Below are positions 14,259 through 14,383 of a stretch of 14,383 bases of DNA, one piece after another (position 1 is the stretch's first letter; the number at the start of each line of letters is the position of its first letter). A program made the position numbers and the translations under genes. Source of the stretch: an uncultured Succinivibrio sp. Lineage in GTDB: Bacteria; Pseudomonadota; Gammaproteobacteria; Enterobacterales; Succinivibrionaceae. The notes beneath the pieces are model-generated. The model was not told where the DNA came from. It saw only the letters and a list, made by a program, of their open reading frames with translations, and ran no database searches. The DNA is taken from assembly GCA_902772715.1 (NCBI GenBank), contig CACYBT010000295.1, positions 1 through 14,383 on the forward strand, read 5' to 3'.

Positions 14259-14383
14259 ATGATTAGAAATATAGTCCACGATGAGACTTTTTTAAGTCAG
14301 AAAGCGGAAGTGGCCACCAATACAAAAGAAGATCATGACATTGCCCAAGATCTTTTGGACACCTTAGACTTCTATCATAAAGA
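14259..14383 (+). CDS. def: Peptide deformylase, 5' part
   Basis: The frame opens at ATG 14259 and runs off the window after 41 codons. The N-terminus reads MIRNIVHDETFLSQK, then ATNTKEDHDIAQDLLDTL. This matches the opening helix of peptide deformylases of the FLSQKSEPAT...DLLDTL type, which is frequent in anaerobic bacteria and differs from E. coli Def. The enzyme removes the formyl group from new proteins using a metal site. The catalytic motifs (GxGLAA, EGCLS, HExDH) lie beyond the edge and cannot be checked. The gap to ychF is 11 bases, so it is probably in the same operon, next to pth and ychF, which also act on translation. Confidence 0.65.
   Translation, partial: MIRNIVHDETFLSQKAEVATNTKEDHDIAQDLLDTLDFYHK

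Overview
The window looks like an AT-rich gammaproteobacterial chromosome. DksA, GluQ, PBP1b, PcnB, FolK, Pth and YchF are all of the enterobacterial type. Low G+C, cysteine-rich Sel1 proteins and a peptide deformylase reminiscent of anaerobe enzymes make an anaerobic or host-associated lineage such as Succinivibrionaceae plausible; that placement is inference, not proof.

Layout. Positions 1-218 hold a short perfect hairpin resembling the right end of an IS200/IS605 element. A cysteine-rich Sel1-repeat lipoprotein gene follows on the minus strand (219-1709). Next, also on the minus strand, come gluQ (1849-2718) and dksA (2752-3213), transcribed dksA then gluQ with a terminator-like hairpin between them. 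An AT-rich gap (3214-3998) holds a possible decayed coding fragment and a good promoter for the plus-strand gene 3999-4793. That protein has the layout of secreted type III secretion filament proteins (EspA/SseB type) but stands alone, and it is closed by a strong terminator. mrcB (PBP1b, 5047-7668) follows, then a second cysteine-rich Sel1 protein with a cleavable signal peptide (8077-9219).

Positions 9220-10589 contain no intact gene. They hold a sigma70-type promoter whose spacer is almost filled by a perfect 9+9 bp inverted repeat, stretches able to form RNA hairpins, a decayed tnpB (IS200/IS605) and a nested inverted repeat just before pcnB. A tight plus-strand operon then runs pcnB-folK-pth-ychF-def, with def cut by the window edge. 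pcnB has no ATG, GTG or TTG at the proper place. It appears to start at ATT behind a good Shine-Dalgarno sequence, as E. coli pcnB does.

Working together: dksA (stringent response) with gluQ (tRNA-Asp modification), and pcnB (RNA polyadenylation), folK (folate), pth (peptidyl-tRNA recycling), ychF (ribosome-associated ATPase) and def (nascent-chain deformylation) form two housekeeping clusters devoted mainly to RNA and translation. The exported Sel1 proteins, the EspA-like protein and PBP1b form a cell-envelope or secreted layer inserted between them. The most unusual items are the orphan EspA-like gene, the palindrome-bearing promoter with no recognisable gene, the ATT start of pcnB and the structured element before it.
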